Positions 33,247 to 45,511 of a stretch of DNA of 64,000 nucleotides are shown here, piece after piece. The DNA is from Moniliophthora roreri (Eukaryota; Basidiomycota; Agaricomycetes; Agaricales; Marasmiaceae): contig LATX02000174.1 in the NCBI GenBank assembly GCA_001466705.2, forward strand, positions 124,001 to 188,000, given 5' to 3'. Each line of letters begins with the position of its first letter. The stretch's first letter is position 1. The notes below the pieces were generated by a model. The model did no database searches. It had not been told where the DNA came from and saw nothing but the letters and a program-made list of their open reading frames with translations. A program made the translations under genes and the position numbers.

Positions 33247-35542
33247 CACGAAGAGAAGAGAGCTAAGAGCAATGGGCGAGCTGATGGACAAAAGGACAGG
33301 CTTTTTCGCACCTTTTTGTAGCCCGCCTCTTACCTCTGCCCAGAAATTTGCTTCACGAGTATGAATCAAATGATTCTTGGTTCTAGCGAATCAATTGAGG
33401 GAATGGGATTTTGGATTGACTGCTCAAATGGCGGGGAGACATCGGTAGATGTGGAATCGCTGTCAGATGGCAGCATAAACGACGTTAGATGGTGCTTCAG
33501 AATTGAATCCCATTAGATTTGCAAACGTGATAAATTATGGTGGTGTCGTACGCGTCGGCAATCACGAAATAACTGACGCGCCTGCAAAGTGCAATCCCTG
33601 TGGCTATGTCGGAAGAAAATAAACGTCGGCTCCGGTTGAAAAACGTCACTTTGAAGCTTCAGAGTATCAGCCCAGGCAGCGAGCATGCTCAATGCAACGT
33701 CTGTTACAAATTAGAATAAGCGTTGGAAGATCCGTAAAGCGTAGAAATGCAGCTATACATAGTTCAGGCTTGGGAGCTGTGAGCAATACGCGAAACTCCA
33801 ACACTGGAAACACGTACCATCATTCTTAGCACCATGCAAAACAATGGAGTTGAACGTTATGGCTGTCAAGTCCCTCATCAGTTTAGGAAGGGGGCTTGTC
33901 CGATGACGACAAGCATTGACAGCATGCACGAAAATCCATCATCGGTGGGACACTTTCAATCAGTGGAACACCCTTGAATAAAAATTGGTCAATGGGATGC
34001 GAGAGCCGCTCTGGAGAATGAAGCGCTCACCTTGCGGTTGGATTCGTCCTCCGTGATGGGTAATTTAACCCGTGTCCAGGGCGCTATGTATAGGCTCGAC
34101 TGAGTAAGTACTTACCAGTCACTGGCTGAAGAAGAGTTTTTGTTATACAAACTAATGTGGCTCGTGCCAAAAATGATGATCATATAGACATTAGACCTAA
34201 CACAGTATCATATCCACAACAAAGCATGCGAAAGAGACACTGTACTAGGACTCTCGAAGCTCTCATTCGCCACGGCCACTGACAGGAACTGAATGTTCTT
34301 TATGTCAGTTTTGGTTCAAATCCCGGGCCTTGAGTGCTATCAGGGTGCTTCCTAATAGCTCGTAGTTCAGGATGAGTGCGAAAAAGGGTTGTATAGAGAC
34401 CAGTGTCGATAAAAATCCAAATTCAGCAATATCGTGATATCCGGACAGCTCCAGCCCACATGCTGAAGTGTAACAACAATAGAGGAGAAAGAAACCGGGC
34501 CTGGGGCCCGATGAACATGGCGTGGTGACAATCAACGCAGATACGGATCGACTGTGAGACCAGGTCCAGCTCGATGCAGAAGCGGAAGGAACGGTATGTG
34601 ATACCCACCTCAAGTGTTCCCGAGTAAATGATATAACTTGAAGAGTATCCCGGTACTGCGAGAACGATCGGTGGATGGGTGATTCAGGTGGCATTGGAAC
34701 TGGAGCTCATGAGGGGAGATTTGCTGGGGCGTGAATGAGTCGCATGAAATGGCTTGACTCAAAGCCATTCCAAGTCACCGTCGCATCCTGGGAAGTGCCT
34801 TGACAGCATTCCAGATTTCTCAGTAAGTATTCCGACTGAAAAGCGAGAATTGTGACTTACTGTGATGAGAATGGAAATGAATCAGGGAGAGGGTACTCGT
34901 AGGAAGAGGCACAAGATACGCACCATATTACCTTTTTCATACTTCCTTCCTTTCGTCCCTAGGGTAGTCTTGATGTTGTGAATCGATACTGGCGTTGCCA
35001 ATGCCATCAGTGCGACGTGGTTCCGGGTTCGAGTGAAAAGGCAGATCTCGAATCACATGACACCATTCAAGGTCCGGGCCGACAAAATTCTTTCCCATGG
35101 CTCTGTCAGAGTCTGTTTGTGAATACCTCTTGACAGAAACGGCCAGCTGAAGCTCTCCTGGTTTTGATTCTTTTACACTGGAAATCTCAAGATGGCTTCA
35201 ACAATCGGCCGATCAGGTGAGATCGTTTATACGAGCTCTGTGCTAATGCTCTGCTTGATATATTTGGGGTCTGCACCGGCAAAGCGAACCTACAGTGAGC
35301 ACTCTCATCTTGTTTGACACCTTCATCAGAAGCGTTATTAAGGCCTATACATCCATCGATCGCACTGGCTATTGTTACTTGCGACCTTGTTACCAAAATC
35401 GCTGGCTCGTACGTCATTACTCCCGTCCATCATCCGCATGTTCCCATCCGCCACATTCCAGATCAGAAACCCGCCGTATAAAAAGCCTTGCATCAAAAAA
35501 TACTCTTTGATATATTCCCCATGACCTGACCGCGGTTCCCCC
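33247..35542. other. Intergenic, possible minor exons
   Basis: A minus-strand ORF at 34305-34694 contains splice-like signals, but I could not assemble a convincing protein. Otherwise nothing is seen. Confidence 0.35.
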
Positions 35543-36063
35543 ATGTTCGTCGCTTCCAACGCATAGTAAGTATCCACAGTCACAGTAATTTTCATTTTGG
35601 TTTTCATGTTGTATCATTTACAGCCTATACATTGTGATCGCCCTCTTCTGCATTTCATCTACTCTTATCTTCTGTCGCATTCGAAACCCTGGACCCCGAC
35701 TTCCCAGAACTGAGGGATTAACGCCCGCACATACTCGTGAGCTGGTGAGACCTACTTGGAACGAGGCACGCATGTGTGAACCCAGAGCAAGGAGATGGGA
35801 GGTCAAGGGTGCGGGCGTGGTGAGTATTGCGCAGTATTACGAAAGGCATCAACAACTTACAGAGATTATTCTAGCCTTTGTCTGTCGCCATGAATGCAGA
35901 GATAAGGCAAAAAGGATTGGAAAGCCCTTCTCAACTACCAGAGCGCGGAGAACCCCTGCAGGTAGCTGTTTTCGTTACAATGCCGTTCGAGGGTCCGTTG
36001 CACGAAGATGGAATCGTTCCAGTAGACTTGGGTGTGGTTTCGTTGGAGTTAGCAAGAGACTAG
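35543..36063 (+). CDS. Small single-pass membrane protein, 3 exons
   Basis: Exons 35543-35565, 35624-35819 and 35902-36063 join in consistent phase (introns 58 and 82 nt) and give 126 residues. One membrane helix (LYIVIALFCISSTLIFCRI) sits near the N-terminus, followed by a basic stop-transfer segment, a motif LVRPTWNEARM, then RRWEVKG and a C-terminal LQVAVFVTMPF and VDLGVVSLELARD. The order of motifs (TM, W-containing R/K-P box, I/V-A/T-M-P, G-V-V-x-L near the end) parallels the gene at 17883-18490, so I treat them as members of one small family. Function is unknown. The acceptor of exon 3 (GCAGAG) is chosen because the nearer one gives an immediate stop. Confidence 0.65.
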
Positions 36064-37893
36064 CTTGGCTTCGAGTGATAGAGAGGAACATTGGTAGCCG
36101 AATATATAATCTCTCATTGAGGAAATCTTTGCTGGTATTTGTTGCGCCGCTTATTCTGTGAAAAGTATGCTTATCACGATTTATTAGGATACCCGCACGC
36201 TGCATTATTCCCCAAATGAATGTTTAAACCCCTGCACAGTCATCATCGGTGGAAGGTTGTCTGTATTATCGTATTGGTTATGTACTGCATCGCCTTTGTA
36301 ATGAATTAGCGCTCTTGAAAACTCTGCTTCTAAACTCTTTGGGTGTGTGGCAGAGATACAGTGAGCTACCTGAATCAACTACAGCAATCATCTTTTCCAA
36401 TAAATACATGTATTTCGAAGTAAACAGAAGGCATAGACGCACGCGAAATTCCCCACTGACGCTTATATGAGTCATTTCATGCGCCTGGTTCAGCATCACA
36501 TGCCTCCTGTCAGCACTGCAGACGTCACTTAATCGCCGTGACTCGTTAAATGACGCCTCAGGCCATTGTTCCCCGTCTTCATACCCTTTAAACCTCGTCG
36601 TTTGCAACTGTCCCAGCAACAGATGAATTCGTGAACGGTTGGGAAATCCTGTAAATGAACTTTTAAAACGTGTTCTCGGAGATCATGATCCGTGGTGGGG
36701 TAATGCTCTAAACAAGTCTCTCGTCAGGGATCTGAGGCAGAAAGTGACGGTGCCAGTTGGATTGTCAGGATCATAGCGAATGGGTGTTTGTTGGAAGGAG
36801 TGGTAGGGCGGCCTTCTATTTGCATGGGATGATTGGAGAAATAGGCTGCAAGGTACAGGTTGGACCATAAGATGTGCCTCGTTGGATGTTTGAAGAACTA
36901 GAACTATTCGGAATGCAATTGAAGATCGATGCAACTCACGGAGAAGGTCTAGAAGAGTAGTTCGGCAATATAGGAGCGGCCTCATTGTTGTATTGGATGG
37001 CAGGCTTCAATGCAGAAATTGGGCCGCCTTGGTAAATCGTCGCTGACCTAGGGGATAAGAATCATCAAACGGAATGCAAGGACGTAAAGGATGAAAGTGA
37101 CGTATGGGAAAGAACCATGAAATTCTGAACTAGAGGTGTAATTGGTATCGTATCTCGGCAATACATTCAGCGCCCTGTAGGATAAGTGGTCAGTGAGTGC
37201 TGCTCGTGAACTAAGGTTGGAATCAGCAATTGCCCCTGAAGCACCGGTCGTCTCCTTGCAACTGCTCGCGGTTTTCAGTGGTTCTCGGAGTATCTCTATG
37301 TCGCGTTGTATGCTTGAACGCAAAGGGAAAAGGATTGTTTTAAGTGAGCCTGAAATTAGTGTCGAGTGTATTTCCGCGAATTAGTATTAATGGCAACAAG
37401 TTCGGGTCGGGGGCATCGAGACTGAGCAACTCGTCGCTTATAGGCTCTGATGCTGAGGGAGTAAAAGGAGTAAACCATGTGTCTAAGATGTTGGTCAGCC
37501 AAATCATACGGGGGTGAGCCATTGAAAGCGGCGAACATACTGCTGCGTACTTTCATTCATAGTAACAATTTCGATAACTGGTCGCAGACACGGTGCAGAA
37601 TAAGTGAGAGGAGCAATATGGCAAGGAGAATTGGATTGAGCCGGGAGTTGTGACTTGATATGTCTCCGCACCAAGGTCAAAGAACAAACGGAGAACGTTC
37701 AGATGCCACATTCAATGCAGAGTCAATTATCACGTGGCCTTGAATGTCTCATCCACCGAGCCTTTGTTGAACGAAACCGAACCAACCATTGTGACCATTT
37801 TGGGGAGTTTCTTGTGGCACTGGAGCTTTGGAAATGAGCACAATACTTCAGCTTTGACGCAGATGCCAAGTATCAGTTCACGATTTGGCTTAC
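36064..37893. other. Unresolved; probable 3' exons of the membrane gene
   Basis: Minus-strand ORFs near 36683-36985, 37048-37323, 37340-37522 and a coding-like stretch near 37840-37720 could be further exons of the gene whose 5' part lies at 37894-38539. I could not phase them. Confidence 0.3.
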
Positions 37894-38539
37894 CGGCATA
37901 AAGGCCAGATTCAGTATCGTTCCGAAGCTAACCTTGAGCCCAGTATTGGCTGTTGACTGAAGTTGGGAAAACTTGAAGGTGACATTCTCAAGAAGAGGCT
38001 TAGTTTCGAGAGTCCAAATGGAAGTGATGGTGGTCCAGAGTCAAGATTTGCCGGCGGCAACTCTTCCGTTGATCGGCGCTTACCTCGACGGGTTTCCTTC
38101 TAACCGGCATGAGCCAGAGCATCCTCCTTCTTTCTGCTGCAACGACGAAGATATTTGGACGGATAAACCAATCTAAAAACCTCTAAAATAGCCTAAGTTT
38201 CTTGGTAAGTTATCTTCAATACTAAAATCTCCACAATTGGGAATTGACAAGGAACTGAGTTTGAGCATGCCCAGGCGCAGCTTAAAATGGCGACGGATAG
38301 CTCCAAAGCTCGTCAATCCGATAAATGCAGCACGGACAGGATAGATCCCAAGATACTCAGAACACTACCAGCATAATCAAATCTAGTGCTCCTCGCGCAA
38401 AACCTGGCCAAGTAGCTGTGATACCCGAAGGCGGAGCAATCCGTATGATTATAGGACCCCAGTGCAAATCCTCTACGAATTCGACAGCGGAGACACTTCC
38501 AAAAATCAAAAGGAACGTCTTCCAAATGTTCTTTTCCAA
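37894..38539 (-). CDS. Multi-pass membrane protein, 5' half (four exons resolved)
   Basis: Four exons fit together in phase: about 38539-38369, 38300-38223, 38182-38084 and 37998-37894. They encode hydrophobic segments (NIWKTFLLIFGSVSAVEFV; GFARGALDLIMLLSVAILSC) with the motif RIAPPSGITATWPG, then WFIRPNIFVVAAERRRMLWL with a basic tail and FSQLQSTANTGLKVSFG. The true start is missing, because the first codon available in frame is TTG and the segment follows a possible acceptor. The 3' end is also unresolved. It looks like one of the uncharacterised multi-TM proteins of basidiomycetes. Family not identified. Confidence 0.45.
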
Positions 38540-38798
38540 ATCTCAAAACTTGTCGAATTGAGCGAATGCGAAAAAGTTTTCTGTCCAAAGTCACATGGCA
38601 GCTGGCCTTGTCTTATGAGTCTTATGTGGCTTGGCTCTGCGAGTCACTGTCAAGGTTAGCAGCCACAGATGTCCAAGCTGATGAATGGGTTCACAGATAC
38701 AAATACAGCGCGACAACCTCATTCTCTTCGTCTCAAGATCCCATTTCTCATTCTCCGAGTCAACCCTCTCATCCTTACAGCAAGCACTTACTTTTCAA

Positions 38799-40446
38799 AT
38801 GAATCCAGCAAATGCAAGCATGACGTCAGTATCCATGTTTTCCGGCTAAATCTCTTGTCCACTCACACCTCGATTGTTTCAGAGGCAACATCGCTCTGTC
38901 CGCCGAGAAGCAGTCCGCATTAGATAGCTTGTTTAAGGACTTGAATATCGACCCGGCATCCTTTTATCCAAACAAACCTGATGTGCTCGGTCAATTCCCC
39001 CCTCGCACAAATTCGGTCTCGAGCGATGTCGATTTCTTTGGGCAGTTTTACGACTCTAACATTAAGGGACCGACGTACGGGGCAGCACATTCTCATGGCA
39101 TGTCCGTCGTATCTTCGTATGTCTATGCTCTGTTCTCGTCGCCACCATAGCTCATGACAATTTTTCTCAAAGAACACCAACGTTCTCCCACAATCAGCAA
39201 CAGCTCACGACCTATCTTCCTCACTCTTCACGCACAATCCCTTTCGGAACTGTCCTTTCCGAACTCACACAGCCAGGGCTCATACACGAGAGTCCACAAA
39301 CAACTCGGATTGATCAGCACTCGTCTTGGGGCCTTACCTCCACGCTCTCTCCACTTGCTGAAAACGAGAACACTTTCCAAGAAGAGGAAAGGTGCGTCCG
39401 TCTGGACCTCGTTTCGGATCATACCGCATATTAACACTCCCGTTAGCTCTCCTGGCTCATTTTTCTGTCATTACGACCCAGCCACAAGCTTGTACTTCGA
39501 CGTTCCCGTACCACTGACCGCAGAGAGTCGCTCGAGGTGTGTATCCGTGTTCCATGATGCTACTGAAACCTCAGTAATTCTTACCCTGATCAGTTCTTCT
39601 GCTTCACAAGCCGCTCACGTTAACCATTGTTCGACCCAAGGCTTTACTGGTCAATTCCCAGTATCTAACGAAAACGCTCTTCATGGGAACGAAATGTGTG
39701 CCCTCCTGTTCTTGGTTTCAAATGCGCCAGCACGCTGACATCCTTGCCAGTGGGTCTGCCGGGTTGACGTTTTATCATTACGACCCAGACACGGAGTCAT
39801 TCGACGACTTTCCTGAGTCGCTGTCCGCAGAGAGTTCTTCAAAGTATGTATCCTCAATGATGCCAATAGCACCCGAAGCTCAATAATTGCAACGCCGACC
39901 AGTTCTCCCGTCCTATCCACCGCTTCGTCACCCTCTTTAGGGCCCATTCGAACGCAGCGCAGGACACAAAGATCATCTGTGAACACTCCGTATACACGAA
40001 CTTCGCAGGCCACATCTTCCAGCAGCAGGCCCACGTCGGTCATGGTAGAATCTTCTGACACACCGGGTAGAACAGCCATTTGCCAATGGGTAACCGAAAC
40101 TTCAGACATTTGCGGCGAATGCTACAACTTGTACGGGCTCAGACGGCACATTCACGAACGCCACGTCGCGACTAACCAGCCATTCCTGTGTCGCTGGAAA
40201 GGGTGCATACATTGGAGGCCTGGAAAGAGCCCCATTGAACCCTGTAGCGTGAAGAATCATCTCCTGACACACGGGGAACGATTTTTCTGCACGCTCTGCA
40301 AGATGAGTTCAACTCGGGCGTACATGGTGAAACATCATGTCTGGAATCGTCACCGCGAGCACTATGCATTATTATATAAGAATGACGATCTTGAATTTGG
40401 AGAGGACGTCGAGGGATCGTTCGGAACTTCATCTCTTATGACGTAG
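38799..40446 (+). CDS. C2H2 zinc-finger protein with duplicated exon pair, 7 exons
   Basis: Exons 38799-38824, 38883-39116, 39173-39391, 39447-39536, 39594-39695, 39751-39843 and 39903-40446 join in phase at GT-AG sites and give 435 residues. The C-terminal third holds zinc-finger-like units: CGECYNLYGLRRHIHERH; then CRWKGC with a spaced NHLLTH; then CTLCKMSSTRAYMVKHHVW with NRH. This suggests a nuclear DNA-binding factor. The N-terminal two thirds are low-complexity and Ser/Thr/Pro-rich. Exon 4 (CHYDPATSLYFDVPVPLTAE) and exon 6 (YHYDPDTESFDDFPESLSAE) are clearly related. Both end in phase 2, are followed by GTRTGTATCC donors, and the next exons both start T-T-C-T. Target genes are unknown. 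Confidence 0.82.
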
Positions 40447-41164
40447 TTTCTTCGGTGACTCCTTTCATGATAATGCATATCTTACATTGCCAGTATACCA
40501 TCATTGTGTATATATATTTCCAGCATAGTACATAGAACCGACTCTCATCGATCTCATCCCCCCTTCTCTGACCTGAATAAAATGGACCTCCAGAACAGCT
40601 ACCGGGACCTATAGGTCTGCATGTCAGAGAAACAGACGGACAGAATACAGATACGTGGCGAGCATACCTATCATCTTGTCTCTTAATATTAGGCCGCTCA
40701 TGTCACGGTACGACTTGCGTTGTGTTGCGTAACCTTGCAGCTAAGGATGAGGGCGAGCACCCGTGGAAGAGAAAGCCATCACTAGCTTCTATATTGTATC
40801 TTGTAGGTGTATCTCCCTGAGCGTGCATCAGAGAATCCATCGAGACGTACTGTCAGGGTAGACGCACCGGAACAACAGCAGCCCTTCTCCCAGCCTCGGT
40901 TTGCTGTAGAATCAGATTCACTGAATCGACGTACTGGAAGACGGTGGACCAACTCAAGGTCTAGTCTGGAGCTTTTCGGAAGGTATTTGCGATATCACGT
41001 CTCTGACGGAAAGAAAATTTGAAGATGCGGTGTTCAAAGATAGTTCCGTATTTTAGCATTGAATAGTATGAAAATTCATGAGGAAAAAAGGTCATTCACG
41101 ATATTAACGGGAAGCGATAGTCGAGATATCGCCATGTGCTCCTCATCTAGTGTCGTGGGCGTAA
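40447..41164. other. Intergenic between convergent genes
   Basis: Short ORFs only. Contains the 3' ends of the zinc-finger gene (plus) and the membrane gene (minus). Confidence 0.4.
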
Positions 41165-43130
41165 CTACTGTTCTTGTTGAATGGTGTACCTTGCATCTGT
41201 GAATAGTCAGCATGAGGCTCGCGTGGGACGGAAGATAGACGTACGAATGGAAGAACGCAGCATTTCTGGAAGAAAGGCTACCAGAACGACGATCTGCTCC
41301 ACCGCATCCAACATTCCAGATAACCTGCGCAGGTGAGAGTGAGAGCATGATATGTCTTGTATCATGGATGGCAGGGAATTGTACCTATACTTCAAACAAA
41401 CCGCCCGTGGCTTTTGAGAAGTAGGCTGAACATATCCCTCCTCGGAATGACCATATGGAGAACGTATGGCAAGATGGAACATCAAGAAGCGGCATTCCAA
41501 TGTATTCTCCTTCGTTTATCCTCCATTTTGACAGCCTTAGGATACACATTAAGCGGCCAAAATAAAACGTTCTTCCTTCCGCTACCTATTCAGACTAGCG
41601 TGAGCAATACGTTCAGAAAAGTAGGATAGAAACATACGATAGCAAGTATTGAAGGGAAACGAGACGATAGCAGTTGTCCATTTGAGGATAAGCACGCAGA
41701 ACCTGATAACATAGCAAGAGGGTAAACCATTCTAGAGTCTCGCGAGTTACCGATACCAACCTCAAAGTGAAACGACAGGTCACAACTTGAGTAGAGTTGA
41801 TATTTCCGGTAACGAAACGATCTCCTCGCAATCAGATCCAGGAGCAGAATAGTTCGGGGATCTGCGTTTCATTAGAGCAAGGGGACGCAAGTTTGAACGC
41901 CTGCAAACGTCGATTAGCGGTGAAAGATTGAACTGGGCAGACATACACTCGTTTGATCAGCTCATCTTGGGTGAGCTTCTCGCTTGATTCTTGGTAATCT
42001 TTGTACAACACAGAGTGTGCCTCAAGGCGTTCGGATGAATTTAGGTTAGCTTGGGATTGCGGTCTCTGAGAATCAAGTGAGGATCGAGTCGGGGAAGTGG
42101 AATAGTGTAACGTACGCCGGGGAGAAACAGATTGAAGGAGCGGAGGCTATTTAGACTCGAGGTATGACGTTCTGCGAAATAGTCAGCTTGAGCAGATATC
42201 AAATATGAGAGACACCCTACCAACAATGCCATGAGGTTTGGAAGCCTGCGGCAGATTGTCTCTTTCGGAACGTTAGCATTTGGTCAAGGTGAAGGAGACG
42301 CACACTGTAAAAAAAAAGTAGAGCCAGAAAAGAGCTTCAAGGACCTCACATAGAGATCGTAACGCAGCTTCCTGGAATTAGCCCCTGAAAGGAAAGGTAC
42401 GGCCAATAAGGCTTTGCAGGACAAGCGGCTTCAGCGGACAAGCATAGTCACTCTGGGCATAGAAAACTCACCCAACGCTCCTTTTGACATCCTTTCCAGG
42501 CGAAAAACTGAAGGAGAGACGACATCCTGTGGTGAAAGGGGGTGGTAAGCAGTCGTAGAAGTGACTATCGTAGGGGAAGACGAGAGGTTGGTTTTGTCCA
42601 CGTCGAGGCATTCTGCAGCAACAAACAGTCCAGTTGATAACGAGCGGGTACATATCATCGCTGAGCGCGAGATCAACCGAGTCTCTTGTTGCTATTCTTG
42701 GGACCTCAACAGCAAAAATGACCGCCCACAACGTCAGGTAGGTGAAGGCGATTCTTGCAACACCGCTGGTGATGACGCTCCTGTTGCTGCTGCCCGTGAC
42801 GTGGGGATCACTGCTGGTCCTAAAATCAAGGTCATTGGTAGCGTTGGCGGTACCTGGTCCCTGTCGGATCCTCGACAGAGATGGGGATGGCGGCGTCGAT
42901 GGGGCATCTCCTGCTGCTCCTCGAGCACCCGCAAGAATAACGACCAACACTATCCATCTAGCCACGAGAGGACAGAAAGTCCGGATGGTTAGAGCTGATG
43001 GAGCCGCTGGATAAGAAGGTTCTCGAGATGATCCGGCCTCTGAAGGTAGTAGTGGTGTCGTATCGAAGTCAAAACTTGAATCAGATGGTTTAAGGACGCT
43101 ATCCTCTCCGCTCGAAGGGTACAACCGGTA
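41165..43130 (-). CDS. Multi-exon membrane protein, partly resolved
   Basis: A large 5' exon (roughly 43130-42470) has an acidic/Ser-rich N-terminus with DTTPLLPSEAG and two hydrophobic segments, VARWIVLVVILAGARGAAG and GVARIAFTYLTLWAVIFAVE. Further coding stretches with plausible splice sites lie near 42370-42310 (LRYDLYVRSLKLF), 42190-42115 (ADYFAERHTSSLNSLRSFN), 41865-41720 (DPRTILLLDLIARRSFRYRK) and 41335-41160 (SGMLDAVEQIVVLVAFLPEM). The C-terminus is reached near 41165. The start codon is unclear (the in-frame codon at 43124 is TTG), so a short upstream exon is likely. No function can be assigned. Two decayed copies of its first exon lie upstream. Confidence 0.5.
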
Positions 43131-43374
43131 ACGTTCTGAAAGGTGGACAGGTTCAGCAGATGAACATCATCATTCCGAACGCGACAACTTCACCTCTTGG
43201 AATTTCGGATGGGAATGATATTGTCACAGGCTACAGCGTGATGAGCAGCCGTGAAAATGACCCCAACGCTGACAAGGAAACCGAGTCCAACGGAGCAACA
43301 GATGTAGCTGTTGAATTGTATTTTGAAAGAGCCGTTCTGAAAACAATCAAGTTTGGCAGGTATACATCACCCTC

Positions 43375-43720
43375 GAGTATGAGAAACTCACTATTCATCC
43401 GAGTCTCTCATCGCTGTCCTTGGGAGGAGGATGACCGAACAATGACAAGTAGCGAGGTGAAGGTGATCTTCGCAATACACCCGGTGCTGCTGCCCACGGT
43501 GGTGTTAGTTCAAATAGCAATGCCATTGGTAGCGCTGGGTTCTGGCGTCCCCGCTGGATGGAGATGTGGATGTTAGTGTCAATTCCCGCCGCTCCTCGGG
43601 TTACCAGCGATGATGCCGACTAATACCACTATCGGGAAATCAGGAGCCCACTCCTGGTGTCCGAATTGCGATAATGACGAGCATCCAAAACCCTTGAACC
43701 GGTGCTAGACCACGATGCTT
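43375..43720. repeat. Decayed copy 1 of the adjacent membrane-gene segment
   Basis: Plus-strand sequence near 43453-43620 follows that of 42722-42950 block by block: GAGGTGAAGGTGATCTTCGC against TAGGTGAAGGCGATTCTTGC, then GCTGCTGCCC, CATTGGTAGCG and CCGCCGCTCCTCG against TGCTGCTCCTCG. Read on the minus strand it gives IVVLVGIIAGNPRSGG, parallel to the RWIVLVVILAGARGAAG segment, with stops. It appears non-functional. Confidence 0.5.
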
Positions 43721-44259
43721 TCAATTAAGCGATTTGGACCTAGAATCTTGGGGTGCGAGAAGAAGGTCGATATGAGGTTGATTCGTCCTGACAGAATGCG
43801 TTGTATAGAGGTAGCGACCAAGGTGATACGAATAGAAAGGTGTTGAATTCAATGTGTCATATTAAAGACAAAGGGGTAGTTTACACTATGTACTATAGGA
43901 AGAGTCAACACGTATTTAAGCGAGGGTTCTTCATAGCACATACTATATCCAGAATCCAAACCGACAAGAGTAATTGACTCCGCTTGAAAGGTATAATCGA
44001 CAACTTTCTATGAGACACGTAACTTCAGCGGGTGACCATCGTCGTTCAGGACACGATAAGCTTACCTAATGGCCCTCTTATCTGAACCAAGCTACAGCGT
44101 GAATAGTTGGCAGTAAGTAGACCCTCATGCTGAGCACGGAGCCCGAACGTTGAACCTTCATGGGCTCAAGCTGGGACAGAGTTCCAAAGTTGCTGTTGTG
44201 GAGGAAGGCCAAAAGCTGCTCCGCTTTAAACAAGACATTCTGCACAACCAGTGAGCAGG

Positions 44260-44660
44260 TGCATATTAACGTCGAGCATGAGAAACTCACCATTCAACTG
44301 GGTATCTCTGATGGCTGTCCTTGAGGCCTCAAGCACAGAGGATGACAGATAGCGAGGTCAAGGTGATCCTTGCATTGGCGGCCCTGTCTGTGGTCGTGTT
44401 AGCATCGACGCTGTTCCTGAAAACCAATGCCCACTGGCAATGGTTTCCCCGCTGAATGAAGATGGTGCTGTGGTCGATTCCTGCTTTTCCTCGATAGTAG
44501 CGACCAACTCTGTAATCGAACCTCCGGAAGAGCCGATGAAAAGCCCGCCCGCCCAAGAGTTGCGATAACGACGAGCGCCTTAACCTTCGAATCAAGATTT
44601 CGGGTGGCAAACTTGTTCCAACTCCGGCAGCAAGGACTCGACAATGCGATGGATTGCATT
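44260..44660. repeat. Decayed copy 2 of the same segment
   Basis: It is most similar to copy 1: GAGCATGAGAAACTCACCAT at 44275 against GAGTATGAGAAACTCACTAT near 43375, then GATAGCGAGGTCAAGGTGAT against AAGTAGCGAGGTGAAGGTGA, and GTTGCGATAACGACGAGCGC against ATTGCGATAATGACGAGCAT. The reading frame is not maintained. Confidence 0.5.
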
Positions 44661-44684
44661 AATTATACAAATACACATTGAATT

Positions 44685-45511
44685 TTACACCTTATTCCGA
44701 GCTAGAGAGTTGCCCTTGTCCATGGTTCAACAGCGTGTTTAGCTATGGCACGAGTATAAGCGGGGCAGACGCATCAGAAAACCACGGTACTCACCTGTTC
44801 ATATACATCAGAGCCTGGTTCACCTTCAGCTGCTCGCTCAACGTCTCCACCTTGACTTGATGAGCCAGCCCGTCCCTTTTCAGGATAGGTAAATCGTTAG
44901 TATGTCAAGAATACCTATAGAGGTGACCATACCTGATCTTGCCTCCCAGACCTTCTGGCATGGTCTTCCCTCGGTACGATATCAATAAGAAAGTCGAATT
45001 GGTCTGACTTTGCTATGGCTGTTGCGATATCTGACCGAGAAAGTGTTCTGCGCTTATTTGAGTCCGCATTAATGAAGGCTCTGGCAGTAATTTCCGCAAT
45101 GAAGACTACGCGTCAGGAGACATATTAGCATGAAAGAAACCCATGGAAAGAACCACACAGACGCACTTTCGCATGCTTTGCAGAATATCATTGGGGCTGT
45201 ATTTGTGAAAGATTCTGTCAGTCCAATCCTACTTGGACTATTCCAGTAAAGCCTCCATACCATCTGCAGCAATCATCTACTACCATTTTCATCTCAGCAT
45301 GTCCTCCCAGCATGTCAACAGGCCCACACACCTTGACATCCGGGTCGCTCTTCATGACTTTCTTGATTCGCGCCAATGGAAGTACTGGATGCCTAAAGTC
45401 GAGAGTTTCATTCTCTACTTCTTGTATTTGCCTTTGCCAGAAGGATCGTAGGAAGTCATTGAGATTGTCGCCTCCCTGGACGTAGGGGACAGGTTGGGGT
45501 TGGGATGTCAT
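44685..45511 (-). CDS. HAP5: CCAAT-binding factor subunit C (HAP5/NF-YC)
   Basis: NF-YC pairs with NF-YB through a histone fold and, with NF-YA, binds CCAAT boxes in the nucleus. Six exons (45511-45332, 45276-45261, 45214-45167, 45105-44933, 44875-44795, 44714-44685) give 175 residues. Conserved elements appear in order: [76 protein letters not shown] and [12 protein letters not shown]. The fold is complete and uninterrupted only after including the 16-nt exon 2. A short C-terminal tail follows, as in fungal members. Neighbours do not suggest an operon-like role. Confidence in identity is high. The exact last two exons are less certain. Confidence 0.93.

Noticed and set aside
36249..36619. 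ORFs on both strands near 36.3-36.6 kb
   Set aside because: No recognisable domain and no splice-consistent link to neighbouring genes.
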